Source: an uncultured Oscillospiraceae bacterium (lineage in GTDB: Bacteria > Bacillota > Clostridia > Oscillospirales > Oscillospiraceae). From it: a stretch of 6,232 bases of DNA. The notes beneath the pieces were generated by a model that saw only the letters and a program-made list of their open reading frames with translations, was not told where the DNA came from and made no database searches. The DNA is taken from contig CAADSF010000089.1 of NCBI GenBank assembly GCA_900751035.1, positions 1 through 6,232 of the forward strand. Direction: 5' to 3'. The first letter of the stretch is position 1. The number at the start of each line of letters is the position of its first letter. A program made the position numbers and the translations under genes. Shown piece after piece: positions 1-5,894 of the stretch.

Positions 1-59
1 AGTCGTCGGCCCCTACAACATAATAATGTATAAAATTTTTAAAAGATAGGACACACATC
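1..59 (+). other. AT-rich non-coding stretch upstream of thiI
   Basis: This short stretch before thiI becomes AT-rich from about position 20. TATAAA at 29-34 could act as a -10 element, but no credible -35 lies 16-18 bases upstream, so I do not call a promoter. A modest Shine-Dalgarno-like ATAGGA at 46-51 sits 8 bases before the thiI ATG. The first 20 bases may be the end of an upstream gene, since one frame reaches a TAA at 21-23, but too little is present to identify it. In related bacteria a cysteine desulfurase gene often precedes thiI; that cannot be tested here. Confidence 0.4.
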
Positions 60-1253
60 ATGAAAGAACTTTTTTTGCTGAAATTGGGTGAGATCGTCCT
101 GAAGGGACAGAACCGCCGTGTCTTTGAAGACAAGCTCAAGACCGTCACACGCCGCCGTATGGTGAAATTCGGCGACTTCAAGGTTTCTATTGTCCAGTCG
201 ACGCTCTATGTCGAGCCGCTGACCGACGACTGTGATCTGGACGGTGCGTGGGAGGCCTGCGGCACGATTTTCGGCGTGGCCCAGATGTGCCGCTGCCGCG
301 CCTGCGAAAAAAACCTCGACGCCATGTTTGCCGCCGTCTGCGAGTATCTGGGCGATGAGCTGTCTGCGGCCAAAAGCTTCAAGGTCGAGTCCAAGCGTTC
401 GGATAAGCGTTTTCCGCTGAACTCCATTCAAATTTCGCAGGAGATCGGCGGACGGCTGGCAGAGGAATTCCCGAACGTTCTGGTCGATGTCCACAATCCG
501 GATTATACCGTCAATATCGAAGTCCGCGAGACGGCGGCCTACGTCCACGGCCCATCCGTCCCCGGCGCCGGCGGCCTGCCAACCGGCACGGGCGGACGCG
601 CGGCGGTCCTGCTCTCCGGCGGTATCGATTCCCCGGTTGCGGGCTATATGATTGCCAAGCGCGGCGTGGAGATTGAGTGCATCCACTTCTTTTCGTACCC
701 GTATACCTCGGAGCTTGCCAAGGAAAAGGTTCTGGAGTTGGCGCACATTATGACGAAGTTCTGCGGCCGCATGACTGTCGACATCGTCGGCTTCACCGAA
801 ATTCAGGAGGCCATCCGTGACCACTGCCGCGAGGAATATTTCACAATCATCATGCGCCGCTTTATGATGCGCATTGCAGAGGCTATCGGCCGCGACCACG
901 GCGCAAAGTGCCTTGTTACCGGCGAAAATCTCGGTCAGGTTGCGTCTCAGACCATGGACGCCATGGCCGTGACCGGCGCGGTCGTCCATATGCCAATCTT
1001 CCATCCGCTTATCGGCATGGACAAGGAGGAGATCGTCACCGTCGCCCGCCGCATCGGGACGCTGGATACCTCCATTCTCCCGTATGAGGACTGCTGCACC
1101 GTCTTTACGCCCAAGCACCCGAAGACAAAACCCGTTCTTGCACAGGTCGAGGCCGAGGAGCAGAAGCTGGACGTCGAGGGTCTGATCGCCCGCGCCATTG
1201 CCAACACCGAAAAGACCCAGATCCGGTACTATGAAGATGAACACAAGGGCTGA
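60..1253 (+). CDS. thiI: tRNA 4-thiouridine synthase ThiI (tRNA sulfurtransferase)
   Basis: ThiI adenylates uridine 8 of tRNA and replaces its oxygen with sulfur to give 4-thiouridine; in many bacteria it also takes part in thiamine thiazole synthesis. The protein has 397 residues. The N-terminal ferredoxin-like and THUMP region covers roughly residues 1-165. It is followed by a PP-loop ATP pyrophosphatase domain whose signature SGGIDS is at 186-191. A later DCC pair (C345, C346) in EDCCTVFTP lies where the family has its catalytic cysteine; I infer that the second Cys is the E. coli Cys344 equivalent. The protein stops without the C-terminal rhodanese domain of the longer E. coli enzyme (about 480 residues). 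This is the usual Firmicutes form, in which a dedicated cysteine desulfurase supplies persulfide sulfur, as in Bacillus subtilis. The ATG at 60 follows ATAGGA. The 3' end overlaps the next gene, implying one transcript. A cytoplasmic location is expected. Confidence 0.96.
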   Translation: MKELFLLKLGEIVLKGQNRRVFEDKLKTVTRRRMVKFGDFKVSIVQSTLYVEPLTDDCDLDGAWEACGTIFGVAQMCRCRACEKNLDAMFAAVCEYLGDELSAAKSFKVESKRSDKRFPLNSIQISQEIGGRLAEEFPNVLVDVHNPDYTVNIEVRETAAYVHGPSVPGAGGLPTGTGGRAAVLLSGGIDSPVAGYMIAKRGVEIECIHFFSYPYTSELAKEKVLELAHIMTKFCGRMTVDIVGFTEIQEAIRDHCREEYFTIIMRRFMMRIAEAIGRDHGAKCLVTGENLGQVASQTMDAMAVTGAVVHMPIFHPLIGMDKEEIVTVARRIGTLDTSILPYEDCCTVFTPKHPKTKPVLAQVEAEEQKLDVEGLIARAIANTEKTQIRYYEDEHKG

Positions 1254-1704
1254 GGCTGTCGTCAAGCGCCTGAAGGAGCAGGGCGTGACACTTGCTACGG
1301 CGGAATCCTGCACCGGCGGCCTGATCGGTAAGCTGCTGACCGACGTTCCGGGGGCATCTGCCGTATATAAGGGCGGCGTAATAAGTTATGTAAACGAAAT
1401 AAAGCACCGCCTGCTCGGCGTGGAGCAGGAGACACTGGAGGTCTGCACTGCCGTCTCGCGCGAAACGGCGCACGAAATGGCGCGCGGCGCGCGCGAGCGC
1501 CTCATGACGGACTGCGCCGTGTCCGTGACCGGCCTTGCGGGCCCGGATGGAGACGGCACGGGCCGCCCAGTGGGCCTCGTCTATATTGCCGTCGACATGG
1601 TCGGCTTCTCCTTCTGTAAGGAGCTGCACCTGTCCGGCGACCGCACCCAGATTCGTGAACAGGCCGCCGACGCGGTCTTCCAGCTGATTCTGGATACAAT
1701 TTGA
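1231..1704 (+). CDS. CinA C-terminal domain protein, probable NMN amidohydrolase (PncC-like)
   Basis: Stand-alone CinA_C/PncC family protein of 157 residues. Characterised members deamidate nicotinamide mononucleotide to nicotinic acid mononucleotide, recycling pyridine nucleotides; that role is inferred here by family. Visible motifs are TAESCTGG at 23-30, whose serine is the proposed nucleophile, then GGVISYVNEIKHRLLGV, and SVTGLAGPDG at 98-107. The family's length is matched (about 155-165 residues). The N-terminal MoaB-like domain of full-length CinA is absent, and no trace of it lies upstream because thiI occupies that DNA. I chose ATG 1231; ATG 1237 (two codons later) is equally possible. 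Both lie inside the end of thiI (overlap of 23 or 17 bases), and neither has a strong ribosome binding site, so translation is probably coupled to thiI. A TTG further upstream in the same frame would add 11 residues without family similarity. A hairpin terminator follows directly. Confidence 0.93.
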   Translation: MKMNTRAEAVVKRLKEQGVTLATAESCTGGLIGKLLTDVPGASAVYKGGVISYVNEIKHRLLGVEQETLEVCTAVSRETAHEMARGARERLMTDCAVSVTGLAGPDGDGTGRPVGLVYIAVDMVGFSFCKELHLSGDRTQIREQAADAVFQLILDTI

Positions 1705-1705
1705 G

Positions 1706-1745
1706 AAAAACAGCCGCGCGGGTGCATACCCAAGCGGCTGTTTTT
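1706..1745. terminator. Bidirectional Rho-independent terminator between the cinA-like and PHP genes
   Basis: A perfect 12-bp outer stem pairs AAAAACAGCCGC (1706-1717) with GCGGCTGTTTTT (1734-1745). Inside it, GGGT (1720-1723) pairs with ACCC (1728-1731) around a GCAT loop, with a two-by-two internal loop between. The T run at 1741-1745 ends plus-strand transcripts from thiI and the cinA-like gene. The A run at 1706-1710 gives a U tract for minus-strand transcripts leaving the PHP gene. It starts right after the cinA-like stop codon, in a convergent gap of 64 bases. Confidence 0.92.
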
Positions 1746-1768
1746 CTATCTGCTTTCATAATGAGCGG

Positions 1769-2542
1769 TCAGCGCCGGACGGGCCGGAGTGTGATCGAAT
1801 CCGTTACGGCAAGTCCGCATTCCTCCACAAGCGCCCGGTAAGGCGCAAACGTCTCAGGCTGGAAGAAGCAATCCGGGTCGTGCGCGTCAATTCCAGCGAC
1901 GATCGTGCTGCCGCAGTCCTTCGCGATCTGGAAAAAGTGAGCGGATGGATAAGCACGGTTCGCACGCAGACCCAGCAGATTCAGCTCCAACGGAATGTTC
2001 CGCTCCTTCGCAGCCAGACACAGCCGCTCCATTTCCCGATGATAGATTGATTCAGAGCCGGTAAACTGAATCAGATCCGGGTGTGCAAGATAAGTATACA
2101 GCCCAGTATCCAGTCCGGCAATGCATTGTTTTACATAAGATTTAAGAACCTCCGGGTCGTCCGTCGGCTCATAGACATAAACGCCGTCGATCTCGTTGTG
2201 AATATAGTGCTGGCCGAGCAGCAGATAGTCGACGGGATACTGCGTGATGTGCGCAAGCAGATCGTCAAAGAACCGGGGATAATACTCTGCCTCATAGCCA
2301 ATCAGAATCTCAATGCGTCCGGCGTATTCCTCCTTCAGCGCCAGCAGCGTCTGGATATAGTCCTCCAGATCATCTGGAAACATATGGAAGAGTGAGCGAT
2401 GGACGTCCGGGAACCGGTACGGCGCGTGCTCGGAAAAGCCGAGTGTCTGGAAACCATTTTTGATGGCGGATTCGATATATTCGCGCTCCGTTCCGACCGT
2501 GTGGTGGTTGCGGAACGTGTGCGTGTGATAATTGTGAAGCAT
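1769..2542 (-). CDS. PHP-superfamily phosphatase, histidinol-phosphatase-like (HisK/HisJ type)
   Basis: Protein of 257 residues with the PHP (polymerase and histidinol phosphatase) metal-site motifs in order: YHTH with H6 and H8, SEHAPY with H39, GYEAEYY with E84, GQHYI with H112, AHPDL with H154, and GIDAHDP with D219 and H221. These residues bind a trinuclear metal cluster in the family. The closest match by pattern and length is the monofunctional histidinol-phosphatase, which dephosphorylates L-histidinol phosphate in histidine synthesis. Because PHP phosphatases vary in substrate and no other his gene is nearby, the substrate is an inference and I give no symbol. The ATG at 2542 is chosen because it starts the MLHNYHTH motif and has TGAGGT (plus-strand 2548-2553) 5 bases upstream. 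A GTG at 2596 in frame would place the start upstream of the predicted promoter. It is transcribed alone, divergent from feoAB and convergent with the cinA-like gene. No signal peptide is seen, so it is probably cytoplasmic. Confidence 0.88.
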   Translation of the reverse strand: MLHNYHTHTFRNHHTVGTEREYIESAIKNGFQTLGFSEHAPYRFPDVHRSLFHMFPDDLEDYIQTLLALKEEYAGRIEILIGYEAEYYPRFFDDLLAHITQYPVDYLLLGQHYIHNEIDGVYVYEPTDDPEVLKSYVKQCIAGLDTGLYTYLAHPDLIQFTGSESIYHREMERLCLAAKERNIPLELNLLGLRANRAYPSAHFFQIAKDCGSTIVAGIDAHDPDCFFQPETFAPYRALVEECGLAVTDSITLRPVRR

Positions 2543-2569
2543 GGCGCACCTCAGGTATGATTTCCTGTC

Positions 2570-2598
2570 AGTATACCACGCGGCACGGCCAAACACAA
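2570..2598 (-). promoter_or_regulatory. Predicted sigma-A promoter of the PHP phosphatase gene
   Basis: Read on the minus strand, TTGTGT (plus-strand 2593-2598) is followed by a 17-base spacer and TATACT (2570-2575). A TGG just before the -10 makes an extended -10 element. Transcription would start near 2563, giving a leader of about 20 bases that contains only the ribosome binding site. This is a sequence prediction, untested. Confidence 0.62.
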
Positions 2599-2620
2599 TG
2601 GGTTTGTCACAAAACCGTGC
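2583..2620. repeat. Nested inverted repeats between the divergent promoters
   Basis: Two small dyads lie in the divergent control region. The outer pair is GCACGG (2583-2588) and CCGTGC (2615-2620), separated by 26 bases. The inner pair is CAAAC (2590-2594) and GTTTG (2602-2606), separated by 7 bases, and it overlaps both -35 elements. The spacing of the inner dyad would suit a dimeric repressor, but arms this short can arise by chance. Confidence 0.35.
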
Positions 2621-2633
2621 TTTTCTGTATATT
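2604..2633 (+). promoter_or_regulatory. Predicted sigma-A promoter of feoAB
   Basis: TTGTCA (2604-2609), an 18-base spacer and TATATT (2628-2633) form a plausible plus-strand promoter. The start site would be near 2640, about 34 bases before the feoA ATG. Its -35 lies only 5 bases from the -35 of the divergent PHP gene promoter, so a regulator or polymerase bound here could affect both genes. I see no canonical Fur or DtxR-type box. Confidence 0.58.
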
Positions 2634-2673
2634 CTGGATTAGAAACCAGCAGAACAGAAAGGGGAGTGCGCCC

Positions 2674-2916
2674 ATGGAAAAATGGCGGATGGGACTGGAT
2701 GCGTTGCAGCCGGGAGAAAGCGGCGTCCTGCGCGAGATTTTGATGCCAGGCGAGGCAAAGGCGCGGATGGAGGAGCTGGGACTTCTGCCAGAAACGGAGC
2801 TCAGCTGCCTGTACCGTGCGCCGCACGCATCGCCGGCGGCGTACGCGGTCGGCGGCGCGGTATTTGCGCTGCGGAAAAAGGACGCGGCACAGATTATCGT
2901 GGAGGCGGTCAGATGA
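2674..2916 (+). CDS. feoA: Ferrous iron transport accessory protein FeoA
   Basis: Small 80-residue cytoplasmic protein with the FeoA SH3-like fold pattern: an N-terminal L-x-x-L-x-PGE segment (LDALQPGE), the RMEELGLLPETEL helix-turn, and the closing segment YAVGGAVFALRKKDAAQIIVE. FeoA is thought to bind the cytoplasmic side of FeoB and modulate Fe2+ uptake. The length is normal for the family (75-85 residues). The ATG at 2674 is supported by AAAGGGGAG at 2658-2666, about 7 bases upstream; the same frame is open further upstream but only through the promoter. Its stop codon overlaps the feoB start in an ATGA, so the two genes are translationally coupled. No feoC gene is seen. Confidence 0.9.
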   Translation: MEKWRMGLDALQPGESGVLREILMPGEAKARMEELGLLPETELSCLYRAPHASPAAYAVGGAVFALRKKDAAQIIVEAVR

Positions 2917-4727
2917 GCCGGAACGAGTCCGCACCCCGTGCCATTGCGCTGGCTGGAAATCCGAACGTCGGCAAGAGCAGCATTTTTAACGCGCTGACCG
3001 GGCTGCACCAGCATACGGGAAACTGGCCGGGAAAGACAGTCGCCGTGGCGCACGGCACATATTCCTATGCCGCACAGACCTATGACGTGACGGACCTTCC
3101 TGGCACATACTCGCTGAAAAACGGGTCGGAGGAGGAGCACATCGCAGCGGAATACCTGCACACGCATACGGATGCCTGCGTGATCGTCGTCTGCGACGCA
3201 ACGTGCCTTGCCCGAAGCCTGTCGCTTGCGCTGCAGCTGATGCAGCGGTGCAAAAGCCTCATCGTCTGCGTCAATCTGATGGATGAGGCGCAGGCCAGAG
3301 GCATTCAAATCGATTTTCGCACATTGCAGCTGCTGCTTGGCGTTCCGGTCGTCGGTACCTGCGCAAGCAATACCGAGGATATCCGCCGTCTGCAGCAGAC
3401 GGTCCGCGATGTGATGGATGGCTATATCACGCTCTCGCCGCATCTGCCGGAGCGCTCCGCGCCAGCGGACTGCGTTCGCCACGCACGGCAGCTTGCAGGG
3501 AAGGTCGTGCAGTCCGGGGACAGCGGAAGGACGCAGCGCAGCCTCCGGATAGACCGGCTCCTGACGGGAAACTATACCGGCGCCGCCGTGTTTCTGCTGC
3601 TGCTGGCTGTGCTGTTCTGGCTGACGCTGGAGGGCAGCAATGTGTTCTCTGTCTGGCTGCAAAGCGGCTTTGACTGGCTGCAGCGAATTTTCGTGCAGGC
3701 CAGCTCACGCTGGCCGCACTGGTTGTCAGACGCGCTGATTGACGGCGTCTACGCAACGGCTGCACGCGTCACCGCCGTGATGCTGCCGCCTGCTGCAATC
3801 TTCTTTTTCCTGTTTTCCGTTCTGGAAGACGCCGGATATCTTCCGCGTGCAGCCTTCCTGACCGACCACATCTTCGCCCGCTGCGGCACCTCCGGGCGTC
3901 AGACGTTGACAATGTGTATGGGCATCGGGTGCAACGCAGTCGGCGTAACGGGGTGCAGGATCATGGCAACGCGTGAGGAAAAGCGGATTGCGGCCTGCAC
4001 GAATGCGATGATGCCGTGCAACGGACGCTTCCCGATGCTCCTGACGATGGGAACTGTCCTGCTGGGACACGAAAACAGCCTGCTTCTGGCCCTGATCCTG
4101 CTGGCGGCGGTCTGCGCGGGCGCAGGCGGAAGCCTGCTTGCGTCGGCGGTCATCGGCAGGGTGCTTCGTCAGAAAAGCAGCGTACCGTTTGCGCTGGAGC
4201 TGCCCGCATATCGCCGCCCGCAGCTCAAAAAGATCCTGAATGACGCCATATTCGGGAAAACGCTGCAGGTGCTGCTGCGTGCGCTGCTGGTCGCGGCCCC
4301 GGCGGGGCTGCTCCTGTGGGGGCTCGGTGTGTGGCAGACGGACGGAGGAAGCGTACTGCAATGGCTTGCACATGCGCTGGACGGGGCAGGGGAGCTGCTG
4401 GGCATGAACGGTGCAATCCTGATGGGCTTCCTGTTTGCAATCCCGGCGAATGAGCTTGCAATCCCGGTGATTCTGATGCTGCTTACCCAGCAGAATGCCT
4501 TGTGCGGTACACAGGGATTAAACGCTGCCTTGCAGCTGACGAATTGCGGCATAACGAGAAAAACAGCAGTCTGCTGTCTCATTTTCTGTGTATTCCACTG
4601 GCCCTGCAGCACAACGCTGCTTTCCATCCGGCGTGAAACCGGCAGCTTCTGGTGGACGCTCCTGTCGGCGGTAATCCCGACAATGATCGGCGCACTGCTC
4701 TGCATGGGCGTGAATCTCCTGTTTTAA
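2913..4727 (+). CDS. feoB: Ferrous iron transporter FeoB (GTPase-permease)
   Basis: Inner-membrane Fe2+ transporter of 604 residues. The N-terminal G domain shows G1 GNPNVGKS (15-22), a G2 threonine in NWPGKTV (T42), G3 DLPG (61-64), G4 NLMD (121-124) and a weak G5 around TCASN (149-153). A helical GDI-like region follows to about residue 215. From about residue 223 there are multiple hydrophobic segments forming two Gate-type repeats. The first contains GIGCNAVGVTGCRIM (337-351) and MPCNGRFP (367-374); the second contains FAIPANELAIP (508-518) and HWPCSTTLL (from 562). Conserved cysteines C340, C348, C369 and C565 lie in or next to membrane segments. It is shorter than E. coli FeoB (773 residues) but complete at both ends. 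The ATG at 2913 overlaps the feoA stop and has GGAGG at 2901-2905. The open frame upstream of it is a shadow inside feoA. A hairpin follows the TAA. Confidence 0.94.
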   Translation: MSRNESAPRAIALAGNPNVGKSSIFNALTGLHQHTGNWPGKTVAVAHGTYSYAAQTYDVTDLPGTYSLKNGSEEEHIAAEYLHTHTDACVIVVCDATCLARSLSLALQLMQRCKSLIVCVNLMDEAQARGIQIDFRTLQLLLGVPVVGTCASNTEDIRRLQQTVRDVMDGYITLSPHLPERSAPADCVRHARQLAGKVVQSGDSGRTQRSLRIDRLLTGNYTGAAVFLLLLAVLFWLTLEGSNVFSVWLQSGFDWLQRIFVQASSRWPHWLSDALIDGVYATAARVTAVMLPPAAIFFFLFSVLEDAGYLPRAAFLTDHIFARCGTSGRQTLTMCMGIGCNAVGVTGCRIMATREEKRIAACTNAMMPCNGRFPMLLTMGTVLLGHENSLLLALILLAAVCAGAGGSLLASAVIGRVLRQKSSVPFALELPAYRRPQLKKILNDAIFGKTLQVLLRALLVAAPAGLLLWGLGVWQTDGGSVLQWLAHALDGAGELLGMNGAILMGFLFAIPANELAIPVILMLLTQQNALCGTQGLNAALQLTNCGITRKTAVCCLIFCVFHWPCSTTLLSIRRETGSFWWTLLSAVIPTMIGALLCMGVNLLF

Positions 4728-4735
4728 GCCGTTAA

Positions 4736-4765
4736 AAACCGGACTGCACGAATGCAGTCCGGTTT
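4736..4765. terminator. Hairpin terminator shared by feoAB and the rplA-rplJ-rplL block
   Basis: A perfect 13-bp stem, AAACCGGACTGCA (4736-4748) with TGCAGTCCGGTTT (4753-4765), encloses a CGAA loop. On the minus strand it is followed by a run of five T (plus-strand A at 4734-4738), a good Rho-independent terminator for rplL, which ends 21 bases away. On the plus strand the T run is only the three stem bases and then GCG, so termination after feoB is probably weaker. The gap between the convergent genes is 59 bases. Confidence 0.88.
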
Positions 4766-4786
4766 GCGTATGAATGGCAAGTAAAC

Positions 4787-5161
4787 TTACTTGACCTCGA
4801 CCTCTGCGCCAGCTTCCTTGAGCTCGGCAGCGATCTTCTCGGCCTCGTCCTTGGAGACGCCTTCCTTGAGGTTCTTCGGAGCGCCGTCGACGAGTTCCTT
4901 GGCTTCCTTCAGGCCCAGGCCGGTCAGAGCACGGACGACCTTGATGACAGCGATCTTGTTGGCGCCAGCGGCCTTCAGAACGACGTCAAACTCAGTCTTC
5001 TCTTCCTCAGCGGCAGCAGCACCAGCAGCGGGAGCAGCGACAGCAGCGGCAGCGGCGGAAACGCCGAACTCCTCTTCCAGAGCATGAACCAGCTCAGCCA
5101 GCTCAAGAACGGTGAGGGTCTTGACTTCTTCGATCATAGCAGTAATCTTTTCGGATGCCAT
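4787..5161 (-). CDS. rplL: 50S ribosomal protein L7/L12
   Basis: Protein of 124 residues with the classic three-part layout. An N-terminal helical dimerisation domain that docks on L10 covers about residues 1-32. A flexible alanine-rich hinge follows (about 35-51, SAAAAAVAAPAAG and on). The C-terminal factor-binding domain covers about 55-124, with GLGLKEAKELVDGAPK. L7/L12 forms the ribosomal stalk that recruits translational GTPases. The ATG at 5161 has GGAGGT (plus-strand 5169-5174) 7 bases upstream. It lies 63 bases downstream of rplJ on the same strand with no terminator between, so both come from one mRNA; its own strong ribosome binding site fits the higher stoichiometry of L7/L12. A terminator, not rpoB, follows. 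Confidence 0.98.
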   Translation of the reverse strand: MASEKITAMIEEVKTLTVLELAELVHALEEEFGVSAAAAAVAAPAAGAAAAEEEKTEFDVVLKAAGANKIAVIKVVRALTGLGLKEAKELVDGAPKNLKEGVSKDEAEKIAAELKEAGAEVEVK

Positions 5162-5224
5162 TGTAGTTACCTCCAGTAAATTGTTCAGTAAAATGTTTCA
5201 GTCGAAATTTTATTATTTGTTGAA

Positions 5225-5755
5225 TCAGGCCTCTGCGGGAGCTTCTTCCGCAGGAGCGCCGCCCTTCTGCTCCAGAATCTGGTTCAGAACAACAGCCAAA
5301 GAGGAGATGGGCGCGAGGAACGTGCCGAGAACCTGCGCGATGAGCGCGTTCTTGGAGGGCAGTTCGCCGAAGGACATGAGTTCTTCAACAGACAGAACCT
5401 TGCCTTCAACCATGCCGCCCTTGATCTTGACGACGTTCTTGTTTTTCTTTGCGAATTCGCAGACGACGCGAGCCGGTGCAATGGGATCGTCGGTGGTGGA
5501 AGCCATGGACGTGGTGCCGTTGAGAAGCTCATCGAACTCGGTGTAGCCAGCCTTGTTGGCAGCGAACCGGGTCAGGGTGTTCTTGACGACAGAGTACTCG
5601 ACTCCCGCAGCACGGAACTGATTGCGAAGCTCGGTATCCTGCGCGACGGTGATGCCCTTGTAGTCTACAAAAACAGCAGAAGTAGCGTTCTGAATTTTCT
5701 CAGACAGAGCATCAACGACGGTTTTCTTGCTTTCAAGTACCTTTGCGTTGGGCAT
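5225..5755 (-). CDS. rplJ: 50S ribosomal protein L10
   Basis: Protein of 176 residues that anchors L7/L12 dimers to the 23S rRNA stalk base. Family hallmarks are MPNAKVLESKKTVVDALSEK at the start, then FVDYKGITVAQDTELR, the YSVVKNTL segment, and a helical C-terminus that carries L7/L12. The tail is rich in alanine, proline and glutamate (GAPAEEAPAEA), as in many Firmicutes. The ATG at 5755 is chosen because it matches the family N-terminus and has GAGGTGA (plus-strand 5761-5767) 5 bases upstream. A GTG further up at 5806 lies in the attenuator stem and would add 17 unlike residues. L10 is the likely ligand of the leader just upstream, giving autogenous control. Confidence 0.97.
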   Translation of the reverse strand: MPNAKVLESKKTVVDALSEKIQNATSAVFVDYKGITVAQDTELRNQFRAAGVEYSVVKNTLTRFAANKAGYTEFDELLNGTTSMASTTDDPIAPARVVCEFAKKNKNVVKIKGGMVEGKVLSVEELMSFGELPSKNALIAQVLGTFLAPISSLAVVLNQILEQKGGAPAEEAPAEA

Positions 5756-5768
5756 GAATGTCACCTCT

Positions 5769-5805
5769 GAAAATAAAATGTCCTCACGCCAAAGACGTGA
5801 GGACA
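5769..5805 (-). terminator. Rho-independent attenuator in the rplJ leader
   Basis: On the minus strand TGTCCTCACG (plus-strand 5796-5805) pairs perfectly with CGTGAGGACA (5779-5788) around a 7-base loop, and is followed by TTTTATTTTC (5769-5778). This is a full intrinsic terminator placed after the promoter and before the rplJ ribosome binding site. It should therefore decide how much transcript reaches rplJ and rplL. Confidence 0.9.
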
Positions 5806-5834
5806 CAGAAATGTTACCATTTGTGTGGAACCTC
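5799..5834 (-). promoter_or_regulatory. Candidate antiterminator hairpin of the rplJL leader
   Basis: In minus-strand RNA sense, GAGG (plus-strand 5831-5834) can pair with CCUC (5799-5802), CACA (5824-5827) with UGUG (5804-5807), and AAAUG (5818-5822) with CAUUU (5809-5813), around a GUAA loop. Internal loops are 3x1 and 1x1. The 3' arm takes up seven of the ten bases of the terminator's 5' arm (5799-5805), so the two structures exclude each other. The GAGG also belongs to the conserved end of the L10-binding element. Pairing was found by eye, with no energy calculation. Confidence 0.6.
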
Positions 5835-5890
5835 GGCAGGAAGGGAGAACCCTGTTACGATAAACTATCTCCTGCTGTCTTTGGCAGCTT
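5831..5890 (-). promoter_or_regulatory. Ribosomal protein L10 leader (L10-binding element)
   Basis: The minus-strand sequence carries the signature of the L10 leader family: CTGCCAAAGACAGCAGG near the 5' end and CCTGCCGAGG at the 3' end. GCAGGA (plus-strand 5870-5875) pairs with TCCTGC (5836-5841), closing two small hairpins. These are GATA/TATC (5859-5869) and GGG/CCC with a TTCT loop (5843-5852), making a three-way junction. In known cases L10, with bound L7/L12, binds this element and lowers rplJL expression. Here the downstream terminator indicates control by transcription attenuation, as described for Bacillus subtilis. Confidence 0.88.
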
Positions 5891-5894
5891 GTAT

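Noticed and set aside
39..1313. 424-codon open frame antisense to thiI
   Set aside because: It mirrors thiI codon for codon, has no recognisable motif, and overlaps a gene with unmistakable PP-loop and THUMP features. Long antisense frames are common in GC-rich genes.
2554..2569. CAGG/CCTG mini-hairpin in the PHP gene leader near its ribosome binding site
   Set aside because: Only 4 base pairs with an 8-base loop; too weak to call a regulatory structure.
2543..2596. GTG-started 18-residue extension of the PHP gene
   Set aside because: It starts upstream of the predicted -10 and adds residues before the conserved YHTH motif that do not fit the family.
2682..2912. In-frame N-terminal extension of feoB by 77 codons
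   Set aside because: This region is feoA in another frame. The feoB ATG at 2913 has a good GGAGG and begins right before the family G1 motif.
2607..3662. 351-codon open frame on the minus strand across feoA and feoB
   Set aside because: No family motif is seen and composition follows the complementary feoB codons; it also crosses the feoAB promoter region.
5008..5069. Low-complexity repeat of GCAGC-type triplets
   Set aside because: It encodes the alanine-rich hinge of L7/L12 and needs no separate explanation.
5162..5224. Possible regulatory structure between rplJ and rplL
   Set aside because: The gap is AT-rich and contains only a ribosome binding site; no stable stem or terminator is visible.
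5756..5806. GTG-started 17-residue extension of rplJ
   Set aside because: It would begin inside the attenuator stem and lacks a ribosome binding site. The ATG at 5755 matches the L10 family start and has GAGGTGA upstream.
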